NCBI GenBank assembly: GCA_937870795.1
Contig: CALMWS010000077.1
Location: forward strand, 1 to 64,000
Direction: 5' to 3'
DNA length: 64,000 bases
Origin: an uncultured Bacteroidota bacterium
GTDB taxonomy: Bacteria; Bacteroidota; Bacteroidia; Chitinophagales; Saprospiraceae
The notes beneath the pieces were generated by a model that was not told the DNA's origin, searched no databases, and was given only the letters and a program-made list of their open reading frames with translations. Position 1 is the first letter of the stretch, and every line of letters starts with the position of its first letter. Shown in pieces: positions 22,201 through 29,600 of the stretch. The position numbers were made by a program, and so were the translations under genes.

Positions 22201-23418
22201 CAATGGACAGGTCCAAACGGCTTTACATCCAATGAGCAAAATCCAACATTAGTTGCTGTTGATTCAATAAATGGAGGTAAGTATAAACTTACCATAATAA
22301 AAGATGGCTGTACCAGTGAGGTTGCTGCCATGGATGTAGAGATCAAAAATTGTGCATGTTACATAGAAGACAATAGTATTTCACAACCTGGTCCAGTGTT
22401 GTATTGTGAAATCACAGACAATGTAGACATATTCGGAAACCAGGTATTGCCGGAAGGAGGTAGCTATCAATGGGAATACAGTTCAGACAGTCTCAAATTT
22501 GTAAAAGCAAATGGCGATGTAAGTGAGCTATTGTTGAAGACGGGCAAACTGGGTGTAGGAACCCACTACTTCAGGAGAGTATATTCTTTGAACCAGGGCT
22601 TCCTGTGTGCGGATACCAGTAACATTCTTGCCATCAGAGTGGTGTCAAATGACCCAAGTCTTATTGATCTGGAATTGGACGGAGTAGCCACTTGTGTAGG
22701 AGATACCATCCAGGTATTGGTGCACAGTGACATGCCGGGAGCCAATTACAATTGGAGCGTTGGAGAAGAAGGAATGCAGCTCATCACAAGTGCCGGAAAA
22801 GCAGCATCGTTTATGCCAGCCAAAGCCGGAGAATACACTGTACAGGTAAGACAAAGCATTCCAGGTTGTAATGAATCAGATCCTGCCTTATTGAAACTTC
22901 AAATCAAAGCACGACCATTTATTTCTATTGGTAAGGATACCACCTTCTGCGACAAAGATGGAGATCTGGTTTTGGAGGCAAAAGGAGGTGAATTCACCAG
23001 TTACTTGTGGAGTGACGGCAGCACAGCCTCTACCTTGAGTGTATCAGAAAAGGGCAGTTACAGTGTTACCATCACCGATGAATTTGGATGTTCCAATGTT
23101 GATGAGGTGACCATTAAGACCTTCTGTTGTAAAATCACGTACCCCAACATATTTATGGTTGACCTGGGAGGAAGAAACTCTGAGTTCCAGCTTGTAGATG
23201 ATGGATGTGTGATCTCATCCAAGCTGAGAATTTACGACAGATGGGGTAATAAAGTGTACGACGCAGACAATGGTTTAGCGCCATGGGATGGCAAGTTCAA
23301 TGGCAATTACGTTGAGCAGGGTGTTTATACCTTCTTGTTTAGTTATACAGCCCTGGATGAAAACGAGGATAAATTTAATGAAGTCATATCTGGTGATGTT
23401 ACCGTGATAAGGAGGTAA
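10285..23418 (+). CDS. Giant Ig/PKD-repeat protein with T9SS type B (gliding-motility-type) C-terminal domain
   Basis: 4377 aa. The ATG at 10285 gives a signal peptide (MIRNLTFKAVCLAICLFAVVRGQAQG). The N-domain, about 27-195, matches that of gene 2 (VTGVKFQMRFD, SATTGPQRAQFNAQYS, FKNGIDPSSSA, CGFTIGG, QDYTGN). Next come PKD-like modules, a GTWSIGLGSAGTA module, and about 38 Ig-like modules of 75-80 residues with consensus SNSPVCEGD, GA-x-Y-x-WTGPNGF, GxYxLxVxVNGCxS and KPAxPxI, plus two divergent ones. Six punctuation modules (CxC start, HYFRR, SN end) interrupt the array at 11593, 17998, 19267, 20296, 21082 and 22351. Residues about 4281-4377 form a T9SS type B/CHU_C-like tail (YPNIFMVD, LRIYDRWGNKVYD, APWDGKFNG, GVYTFLFSY, GDVTVIRR). 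Such proteins are secreted adhesins or fibres; this one probably makes a rod over 100 nm long. The specific partner is unknown. Confidence 0.95.
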   Translation: MIRNLTFKAVCLAICLFAVVRGQAQGVTGVKFQMRFDTTTCLFDCYIVITEGSATTGPQRAQFNAQYSIVVPAGSMIEVDTSYMPLVANQTYTGTIPMTWALTNHVYAPCDQPQNDFHSIIPVLSPASFYNNLATGDTVKLFSLKVSPIPECASDIRIFKNGIDPSSSAICFGGADFSCGFTIGGPSQDYTGNLPQIYPPKPSATVEVGCGSGVHLDLTASTSECQKPLTYQWSGPSTSTSNEDINISSNSVAYHGNYTVTVTDAYGCSSTATIYGENKPNGGTDKTTCAGGSVILNGVSPNNGTWQQDTNNGFGASLSSTSGGNATATFNPSASGDYYFVYKSVSCDDTVKVSVATQEAGPIPDYEPCYVDAVITLMAEGTGTWSIGLGSAGTAVISNVNDPNATVSGFSGPGNYIMKWTNGSCSDQVVISVGDVCACTIADNTINDPSTSTFCGSTTGVFITGSTPTPAGGVYTWEYSTDGFTFNNAPGNFSTRNYTTGTLTEGTHYFRRKYETTSGVICEDISNAVVITVTGKPAPPALASNSPICEGEDLEITSEFVGGAFYNWTGPFGGSTDMNVFINEADISNAGTYTLVIDVNGCQSDPANINVTIKPKPQLPDITSNAPLCAGDTLLLSTSVVAGATYSWFGPAFSPFSTDRAPFVVNATAAIQGTYFLTVEKDGCISEPNSVDVVVKNIPTAPQFITNSPVCEGDTLRLTAQEVPGANYIWTGPVTVPSIKEPVLSPVTAAFAGRYKLKVTLDGCESDTFGLNVQLKAKPATPVISVNSPICEGDSLIFTADLHTGDTYVWSTTASNTFTSSEQNPFRINATPNMSGKYMLRLLADGCYGDTAIVDALIKPKPAVPSISYNGPICEGDSLLFTATVADVNIIIAWNGINSLDSIRKPFIENATVAMSGIYTAKSLLNGCESGNDSLTVLVKPNPITPAMSYNGPLCTEDNLQLTADALANASYAWTGPGGFSQNIQNPVRNNANTTMSGTYYLQVTVNGCKSEKDSLDVTIKPRPVTPIQASNSPVCEEQDINLTAGLLANATYVWTGPNGFTSNDQNHVITDAEMGDAGNYILKVTVDGCESHADTIQVTVKDKPATPTITSNTPLCAEDNLQLGTTATGVTYAWTGPDGFASTTQNPTIAAATVAKTGDYHLVVEANGCKSDTASHSVTVKAKPAAPSLLSNSPVCEDDEIQLSIIPVTGASYAWTGPNGFVSTAANPTISSAKLTDAGIYKAKLTVNGCVSDEAQISVLVNDRPDAPVINSNGPVCEGDLLTLSTPIVAGAIYTWTSPSLNVINASSITITDAQMQDGGEYKLVISTTGCASGESRIQVTVKDKPDAPQIVSDSPVCEGASVHFTITNVIAGNYTWMNNNNVQFSTLDNPVIAAAIPANSGNYRAKVELNGCESDWGNATILVKPTPATPALNSNGPVCEGDDVILSAPSNPGWVYEWTNDAGDVVGNDATVLLVDALPSQSGTYTLKVEEAGCPAVPAQISVTINAKPNAPAIVNNGPVCEGETLQFEGEIVAGATYIWTDINGSVLGNNAVYSINNSNPAHSGIYYLEIEVNNCFSDKSSSNAIVYGKPALPNIQSNSPLCEGGTLSLSTDEIAGASYTWMDATSTVISNLPSFTIDGVLPSMAGNYSLVVSVNGCSSEAATEVITIFGKTPDPVITGDSELCEGEDLVLSTPDLSGASYEWKNPFGTIVGNTYELKVDDIQIAGAGRYTVVQTIDGCPSDEKYVDVVINAIPATPFIVSNSPVCEGDVIVLSVDNVAANQLTWTGPVGTNLGNGDDVTINGALLSDGGKYKVQASAKGCLSAVAETDVVVNKTPAIPTITSNAPVCEGEAISLQTAAVANATYIWTNPQGITMASQTQHILASADASMEGTYTLSIEVDGCQSPQAALFVDIKAVPQKPVIASNSPVCDGEDLIFTTDLLAGANYSWTNAIGTEVSSTNELTILKADASKAGTYQLVVSVDGCSSQPADVLAEVKEIPAVPVLSSNSPICEGEDLTINIDNVDAGVQYNWIHADGVQTQNGSNWNISNANTGDSGNFQVIAALNGCVSAPAFLSVEVKALPTVDNLSDNTPLCEGGDLTLQVTGSTGANFTWYNNNIVIGTGTSITINDVDVNDSGIYEVEASLNGCTSNKQQINTNITPNPATPVISISSPICEGEKAVFSTTVVSGATYSWFNGANLLVSTGSTYTIPAAALTDAGNYALKLRVNGCESELATTILDVKPLPVVPAIQSNSPLCEGETLTLETAAQPGVIYSWVKAGQNLGASEILSIGNAQVSDAGMYELTANLNGCSAVPATLVVEVKSKPTRPVISNNGPLCTGEQAVLSTQTLADQYVWSGVNGFTGSTAQVNVNNIDVTQGGLYELYVVTNGCKSDVANITLEVNQKPSLPVISNNAPLCSGEELILTGTEYIGGIYTWYDPAGNVIGGGKDLSITNIQSSQAGTYGFEVVVNGCKSDKATTTVAVKQSPGLPVASANSPVCKGEDIHLSTANVAGALYQWSGPALYTSNLQNPDIFNAQDVNGGIYVLTVEVDGCKSASASVEVRIENCACPIDLNNIQQPTATYYCGNTGAFVLSGSTPTPAGGSYRWEYSADGTAYSTTNGVADQKDYQVSDLTVGKHYFRRIYYTTTGIVCEESSNVLLIEVREKPTLNAPGNNGPLCEGQDLQLQVPALAGATYAWTGPNTFVSNIQNPVINSVGMIHAGQYRVVADVNGCSSNPQFTDVAVIAKPATPQITSNSPVCEGADIEISVLAVSGAIYEWSGPAGVISGNEKITIVGASQADAGNYTNRIIVNGCYSDIVSSAVQVIKKAAAPTLTSNAPLCEGEDLELTTPAQANATYQWTGPVSIADNSNLVQLNKVDQSFSGKYNLIVVVNGCSSLPAQIDVTVKAKPATPVLSSNSPVCISEIIQLNSTVVSGATYDWNGPLLFGSSDANPVINNATLAHAGIYTLVIEVNGCESETAQIQVNVEDCGCPIDNNKLDQPTITSFCGESDNLTLIGSTPSPAGGQFLWQYSTDGSNFIDAVSTNNGKDYTTGKLAEGTHYFRRKYSTTSGYICEKLSDIVTIVVKSKPVQPNINSNSPACEGSTIVLQTTPITGASYQWLSPGGAVVSTSSSYTIANADAAAKGSYQLQIEISGCKSELANTLVDVKPIPVITELKNDSPVCEGQDIKFEAVTTAGVTYQWSGPLGFSSSIDNPILVKASKNMEGSYELKITLNGCTSAPVATLVTIKATPAKPTISSNSPICEGDAINLFTDAVSGATYTWKGPNTFASGDQNPVITGAVPAMGGTYTLNVEVDGCQSPAAQMEVRVENCNCQIDNNTLADPTTSSFCFGDVNLVLSGSDATPTEGEYLWWYSDDNVNFIQATGGVVNNRDYVVSNLPVGDHYFRRQYTTTSGVLCSEVTNTVHIEVKALPAPPVISNNGPVCPGEDVVLNIDQVPGASYLVQGPGGFSQQSATITLPKVDGADAGIYTAWITLDGCESKAATTKVELKSVPTADNLSSNGLVCYGENIELSVDEVPGASYYWSGPDGFTSNDSKPVITAATAANAGDYSVYLVLDGCIGEAATIKVNTKDCSCAIANNGVILPNQMDYCERAENIILDGPAASPAGGKYEWQYSLNGGNFGQAGGNSDMEDYTIVLLGEGSHAFRRIYSTTGQNACSDTSNWVTLLVRPNPTVANFSVVGGICEGDALSFTAQTVPGANYSWTGPNGFVSNQQNPTITSTTSGASGAYTLKVQIPGCTSKETSQNVVVKPTPATPQLTNTVSVCEGEDIALSPGNAGNGLYNWTGPNNFSLTAQTLQLTNVTASQAGQYKVIVDLNGCESKEASVNVEVRAVPQAPILNIVNNLCEGESIVFESNVLSNDQIVWTGPNGWTSSSSQPKLTDVRPDQAGNYTVYITRNGCKSEVIDFDLNVAAKPATPQISNNGPVCEGKDLMLQTVNVLGASYQWTGPNGFTSNEQNPTLVAVDSINGGKYKLTIIKDGCTSEVAAMDVEIKNCACYIEDNSISQPGPVLYCEITDNVDIFGNQVLPEGGSYQWEYSSDSLKFVKANGDVSELLLKTGKLGVGTHYFRRVYSLNQGFLCADTSNILAIRVVSNDPSLIDLELDGVATCVGDTIQVLVHSDMPGANYNWSVGEEGMQLITSAGKAASFMPAKAGEYTVQVRQSIPGCNESDPALLKLQIKARPFISIGKDTTFCDKDGDLVLEAKGGEFTSYLWSDGSTASTLSVSEKGSYSVTITDEFGCSNVDEVTIKTFCCKITYPNIFMVDLGGRNSEFQLVDDGCVISSKLRIYDRWGNKVYDADNGLAPWDGKFNGNYVEQGVYTFLFSYTALDENEDKFNEVISGDVTVIRR
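11890..22350 (+). repeat. Array of about 38 SNSPVCEGD-type Ig/PKD-like repeats in gene 3
   Basis: Each unit is about 75-80 codons with one Cys in the opening xNSPVCEGE motif and one in the closing VNGCxS motif. Repeats 6-9 and most of 25-38 keep the WTGPNGF turn, whereas repeats 10-24 mostly replace it with W-(T/K/M)-(N/D)-x-x-G (for example YTWMDATST, YEWKNPFGT). This suggests two sub-arrays that expanded separately. Five of the six CxC punctuation modules fall within this span, all in its second half, where they split the repeats into groups of about two to four. Confidence 0.88.
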
Positions 23419-23465
23419 TAATTAGGGTATTGATGATTTGGAATGTCTATTAAATTGAGAAAGTA

Positions 23466-23527
23466 CTAAAACAACAGGTTTTAGACATAAAATATCTGGA
23501 AAGGACTTGGGGGTTATTGGCCCCCAA
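23466..23527 (+). terminator. Two hairpins downstream of gene 3, weak terminator candidate
   Basis: CTAAAAC (23466-23472) pairs with GTTTTAG (23478-23484) around a 5-base loop. TTGGGGG (23507-23513) pairs with CCCCCAA (23521-23527) around a 7-base loop. The second is G/C rich and is followed only by CCCTTTATATA, not a clean T-run. The 208-bp gap (23419-23626) contains no gene. Transcription of gene 4 may start here, but no clear Bacteroidota promoter motif is visible. Confidence 0.4.
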
Positions 23528-23626
23528 CCCTTTATATAAGTAGGAGATTTGTTCAGTGCAACCTGAGACGTTGAAAGGAAGTAAAACCAAAACTTACACA
23601 GCACAATTGGTTTTAATGGGTTGAAA

Positions 23627-26600
23627 ATGAGCAAACAAAAAGTGACTTTAAAAAATATGTTCACACAATGGTCTGCCATGGTGTGCATGCTGCTTTTTGT
23701 CAGTGATGTGCTGGCTCAAAACCCCATTGCCGGTAATCAGGGCTTCATAGTTCTTACAGAGGCCAATTTTACATCCTCTGATGCTTATGCCATTCATGGT
23801 CCTGTATTTGTGGGAGGAAATTTTATTGTAAATAAAGCTTCTTATGCAACGGGTGAAATAATGAAGACAGACAATGGAAGTTTTGTCTTTCCTGGAGATG
23901 GTGCTACCAAAACAGGCTTATTGATCAATGGCAGTGTTACCTGGACCTCTGGCCAGGTTTCGGTTCAGAACAGCAGTTACATCCACATTGGTAATAGTGC
24001 TGGTTCAACGAGCTCTGACAACTCTAACAGTGGACCCACATTCATATATGCAACATCAGGCAACTACACTACCAATCCCAGAATTACAGGTACGATTGAC
24101 CAAACCCCTAACCCGGCGGTTTTTCAAACTTCGACATTTGATGGTGCGGCATTATTTGATACATATAGAAACAATGCCTTTGGTATGTCAAACTGTGCCA
24201 ACAACGTACAGTTGCAAAATAGTTCGGGGGTAAACATTTCTGGTAATACTGTGAGTACAGCTCAGGCAGTATACATCAATTCATTGGCAACGGGCGTCAA
24301 CCATTTAAAGTTAACTACAGCATCTCTGGCCAATATTCAGGGTATAGTTTATCAGGGCAGCGGCATTCCCAGTGCTACCAAAATATTAATCATCACCATA
24401 GTACCTACGGGTAACGTCACCTGGAACTTACCCTGGACCAGTGGTGTATCTGCTACAGAGAGTCCATACATCATGTGGAATTTTTCAGGGGGTACAACTT
24501 ATACCATTACCATGAGTCAATCCAATGCATTTTATGGTACCCTCTTTGCACCTAATTTTAACGTAGTTAAAAACGATTATAGCAACATCTACGGAGCCAT
24601 GGTATGTAAGAACCTCACCATGGGTCCAGGTTCTATTCAATATTATCCTTTCAATGCAAGCATTACTTATTGTTGTAGCAATGTGACCACAGCTGGTTCT
24701 ATTTCCGGAGACGAAACCGGTTTGTGTGGCTTTGACCCTGCAGCAACTGTAAACGTGACCAGTGCATCAGGGGGTACAGGTACTCTTGAATATCGTTGGG
24801 ATCGAAGTCAGGATGGTGGAACAAATTGGTCTGAAATTCCAACAGCTGCAGCTACCACCTTCAATCAAAGTATTATCAATGTAAATACCCTACTTAGAAG
24901 AAAGGCCAGAAGAAGAGGCTGCTCCAGCTTTTTAACTACCAACACAGTAACCAAAACTGTAACTCCGATTACGGTGACAATTACCGGTAATTCCAATGTT
25001 TGTCCCGGAGGTAGTACTACCCTGACGGCAAGTTCTGCTGGAGCCGGAGGGACTTATCTATGGAATACCGGAGGTACCACCCAAAGTATTACGGTCACTC
25101 CAGGCCCAAGTTCTACTTACATTGTGACCGTTACTCAATCCAGTGGTTGTTCCAATACTGCCTCTTATACTGTGACAGAAGTACCTTGTACAGGTACATC
25201 GTGTTTTATAAGCACGAATAGTGTTTATGTGACCAGTGATCGCACCATAACCTATACCCTGGATCCTGCAAATAACTCCATACGATTTAGGACTACCTTG
25301 TCTAAAAATTATGTGGACAACACCTATGGTACCAATATTATAGGATGGACCTCCCATTCATTTTCGGATCTGGTAACCTCTGATGCTATAACAATGGCAG
25401 TTTATGATGGTGCCAACACGAAAAAACTGGAGTTTAAACTCGATTTCTTATCTGCCAGTGGTGCCACGGCATCAGGATATGACTGCCTCGGTGTAAGCGG
25501 CGGAGATGGCAGTATGATTGTAGGTAGTGCCAGTGATATCATTTCAGCTACTTCATCAATGGATGTCAATTTTAACACCTACAACTATGTTTTGACTACG
25601 GATTCGCCTGATACTGACAATAATTACACTCCTGATCCTGCATACCCAAATTGGATTTTTGATGTGTGGTATGAAGTGGAAATCAAATTATCGGCAATGG
25701 GAGCTGCTGGTTTTGGTAGTGTAGCAGTGACAACAGTTCACGCCAGCCCTGCAAAACTGGGTACAACGGATGAGACCGTAAGTTCTATTACCTGTTGCAA
25801 TTTGTTTGATCCAACTATGTATGGTCCTACCACATTTTGTGCTGAGAGCAGTGATCCTCTTGAAATCGGAGTCAATGAGGCGGGTATGTCCTATTTATGG
25901 AGTACGGGTGCTACCACTCAGGCAATAGACGCAGCACCCATCAATGGCACCTATACAGTGACTGTTACCAATAGTGAAGGATGTTCTAAAGTGTTATCAA
26001 AAACCATGTCCATTAAGCCATGTTATGGTTTTGCATGTTTTAATGGCAGCAGCAGTGTATCTGCCAGAGCAGATTGGTCGGTTGTATATGATCCTGATCC
26101 CGCGAATGATTATGTGAAAGTGCGCATCTCGCTGTCCAAAAACCTCGTGGATAATACCTATGGTTCTTCAGCCATTGGATGGGGTAGTGGGCATACTTTT
26201 AATGACTTATTGAATTCAGAATACCTTACCATGGCACTGTATGATACTAGCAATGTCAAGCAGATGGAATTGAAGTTGGATTACCTGAGCGCTGATGCCG
26301 GTTCTCCCTCAGGCTATGGTTCGCTTGGAGTGAGCGGCGGAGATGGTTCACTCATTTCAGGCACAATTTCTGATGTATTAAATGTAACCACCTCAATGGA
26401 TGTCAACTTGAATGATTACTCGTATTTGCTAACATCCAGCTCCCCTTCCACGAATAGCAACTACGATATTAACCCACTGTATCCCAACTGGATTTTCGAT
26501 GTTTGGTATGAAGTGGACGTAAAATTGTCAGCATTTGGAACCAAAGGATTTGGTTCAGCCTCCATTGTAGGTTTTGAAACGAGCCCATCAAAACTGGGCC

Positions 26601-29600
26601 CTACTTCATATACATTAACCCAAGGAGGATGTTGTGAACTTCAGGTAAGCATAGTAGGTACAGACTCAATTTGCTCAGGCAATAGTACATTGCTTACCGC
26701 AAATCACATCTCCAATCTATCAAAGACCATAACTGCATTTGAAGATACCTATTTGTCACAGGCTTCAACAGGAACCAATTATGGATCTTGCAGTCGTCTG
26801 TATACTGGCTTGGGTTCCAGTTCAAGGGCAAGGTCACTTGTCATTTTTGATTTGAGTTCCATCCCCGCTGGGAGTACTATAGTTTCTGCCAAATTGGTGA
26901 TGACCAAAACAGGTGGAAGCAATACAACGGCTACCAACATTGGTGTTCATAGAATTACCAACCAATGGACAGAAAATACAGGCAGCTGTACTGGCAAATC
27001 TGCTCCGGCCAATTGGAATCAAAGAAGAACAAGTACCAACTGGACAACTGCCGGAGGTGATTTTAATGCTACAGCTGAGTCTACTATTGCTGTAGCCGCT
27101 AATGCTGCTTATACCTGGGATGTAAAAAACCTGGTTCAAGGCTGGGTCAACGGCACTTATTCAAATTTTGGGTTAATGCTGAAAAGGACTACAGAGGGAA
27201 CCTCAAACCAGAAGTATTTTGCCAGTAGTGAGGCAACAACGGCGAGTCAAAGACCGAAATTGGATATTGTTTATGAGGGCCCAGCCACCGGAGCCATTGT
27301 AAACTGGAGTGATGGCTCTGTAGGTCAATCCATTACGGTTTCTCCTTCATCTACAACACTATACACAGCAATTGTAAATGATGTTTATAACTGTACGGGC
27401 TCTGAAAATAAAAATGTAGTTGTAAAGGCCAAGCCTGCAGTTTCTATTACAGGGTCATCTGTTATCTGCAAAGACTCAATCACTCAACTTTCACCCACTT
27501 CCGGTGGAACATGGATCAGTAACAGTCCAACAGTTGCTTCTGTGACAAACGGAGGAAGGGTAACTGGTGTCAATACAGGATCTGCCAATTTTACTTTTAC
27601 CAATACTTCTACAGGTTGTTCTTCCAATCCCACTTCCAATATCACCGTTGATAATCCACCTACAGCAACCATCACCGGAGCTACTACCATATGTGAAGGA
27701 TCTACCACTACGCTATCACCCACCACAGGTGGTACCTGGACCAGCAGCAATACTTCAGTTGCTACTGTTACCAATGGAGGGGTTGTCACAGGAATAGCTG
27801 CAGGTTCTGTTACCTTTTATTTTACAAATACGATTTCGGGTTGTCGGAGTGCTGCTACCTCAGTCATTACAGTGGTAGCCAGACCGATCGTCAACATATC
27901 GGGCACTTCCTCAATTTGCCCCGGAACAACCACAACATTAACCCCAACATCCGGTGGAACATGGAGCACAAATAATCCAGCAGTAGCTACTGTTACCAAT
28001 GGAGGTGTGGTCACCGGTGTTGATGTCGGTACAACAAGTTTTATTTTTACCAGTTCTGCAACAGGTTGCACAAGTATTCCTACGCCTACTCTTACTGTGA
28101 ATGCCAAACCCATTGCCACACTAACAGGCCTAAGCACTGTTTGTATTGGCACCTCCATAGGTATTACTCCTGGTACGGGCGGTACCTGGGTAAGCAGCAA
28201 TGCATCTATTGCCAGCATAACCAATGCAGGTGTAATCACTGGTGTTTCAGTGGGCTCTGCTACCTTTACATTTACATCCACATCAACTGGTTGTATCAGC
28301 AACCCTTCTGCTGTTGTGACCGTATCTACAAGACCAACAGCTTCAATCACCGGAAGTAGCAGTTTGTGCATTGGTACTACTACAACATTGACACCCTCAA
28401 CAGGGGGGGTGTGGACCTCCAACAATCCGGTTGTTGCCAGTGTTGACAATAGTGGATTGGTGACGGGCTTGTCAAATGGCATTGCAACTTTTACGTTTAC
28501 ACAAAACTCCAATGGCTGCATCTCAAATGCCACCAACAATGTTATAGTAAATGAAAAGCCTATAGTAAGTATAACAGGGGCCACTTCTGTCTGCCTGGGC
28601 CTTTCTACTACTCTATCTCCAACAAATGGTGGAACCTGGGTATCGAGCAACAACAACATTGCAACGGTAACCAATGCCGGTGTTGTTACAGGTATAGCCC
28701 CAGGTACTGCAACTTTTATCTTTACCCTTAATTCTACCAATTGCGTTTCAAATTCAACGGGTTTGATTACTGTCAATGCACTACCCGTTGCCAACGTTAC
28801 CGGAGGTACTGCAATTTGTAATGGCACCACTACTACACTCAGCCCTTCAACGGGCGGTACGTGGGTTAGTTCAAATCCAGGCATTGCCAGCGTAACCAAT
28901 GATGGAACCGTCACCGGAGTGGCATCGGGCTCTGCTACTTTTACATTTACACAGGGATCAACAAGCTGTGTTTCACTTCCTTCAGCACCTGTGCAGGTCA
29001 ATTTAAAACCTTCAGTATCTATTTTGGGTTCTAATAATATTTGCGAAGGTACAAGTACTACTCTTTCACCCTCAACCGGTGGAACCTGGATAAGCAATTC
29101 ACCTTTAATAGCTTCGGTTACCAACGGAGGTGTTGTGACAGGCCTTGATGGCGGTACTTCAACTTTTACTTACCGCCAAACTTCTACAGGTTGTGACTCT
29201 GATCCCACGCCTCCGGTTACTATTAAAGCTAAACCAGATATCTATTTTACTGGTCCTGATAGCATCTGTTTGGATGGCAATAGCCAATTGTTCCCAACCA
29301 CAGGTGGTAGTTGGATAAGCAATCATCCTACAATTGCTACTATTAATAACTCTGGCCTTGTCACAGCCATTGGTACGGGAAATGCAACATTTAGATTTAC
29401 CGATGCTACTACAGGTTGTACCTCAGATACATCCGCTTTTTTAACCATAGCATCTAAACCTCTTGCCATTCTTACGGGGCCATCTTCCATTTGCATAAAC
29501 AATACTACTACTTTATACCCTACATCAGGAGGTATTTGGACTTCAAGTAATTCTGCCATAGCTTCTGTCACAAATTCCGGTGTTGTTACAGGGGTAAGTA

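Noticed and set aside
27817..29124. Long open frame on the minus strand (435 codons), with similar ones at 1617-2168, 2283-2996, 29842-30744 and 61623-62171
   Set aside because: They lie antisense to the BIG_2-type repeat arrays, where Thr/Ser/Val/Gly codons give few stops on the complementary strand. Their products are repetitive Val/Pro-rich sequences that mirror the repeat period, with no signal peptide or recognisable family.
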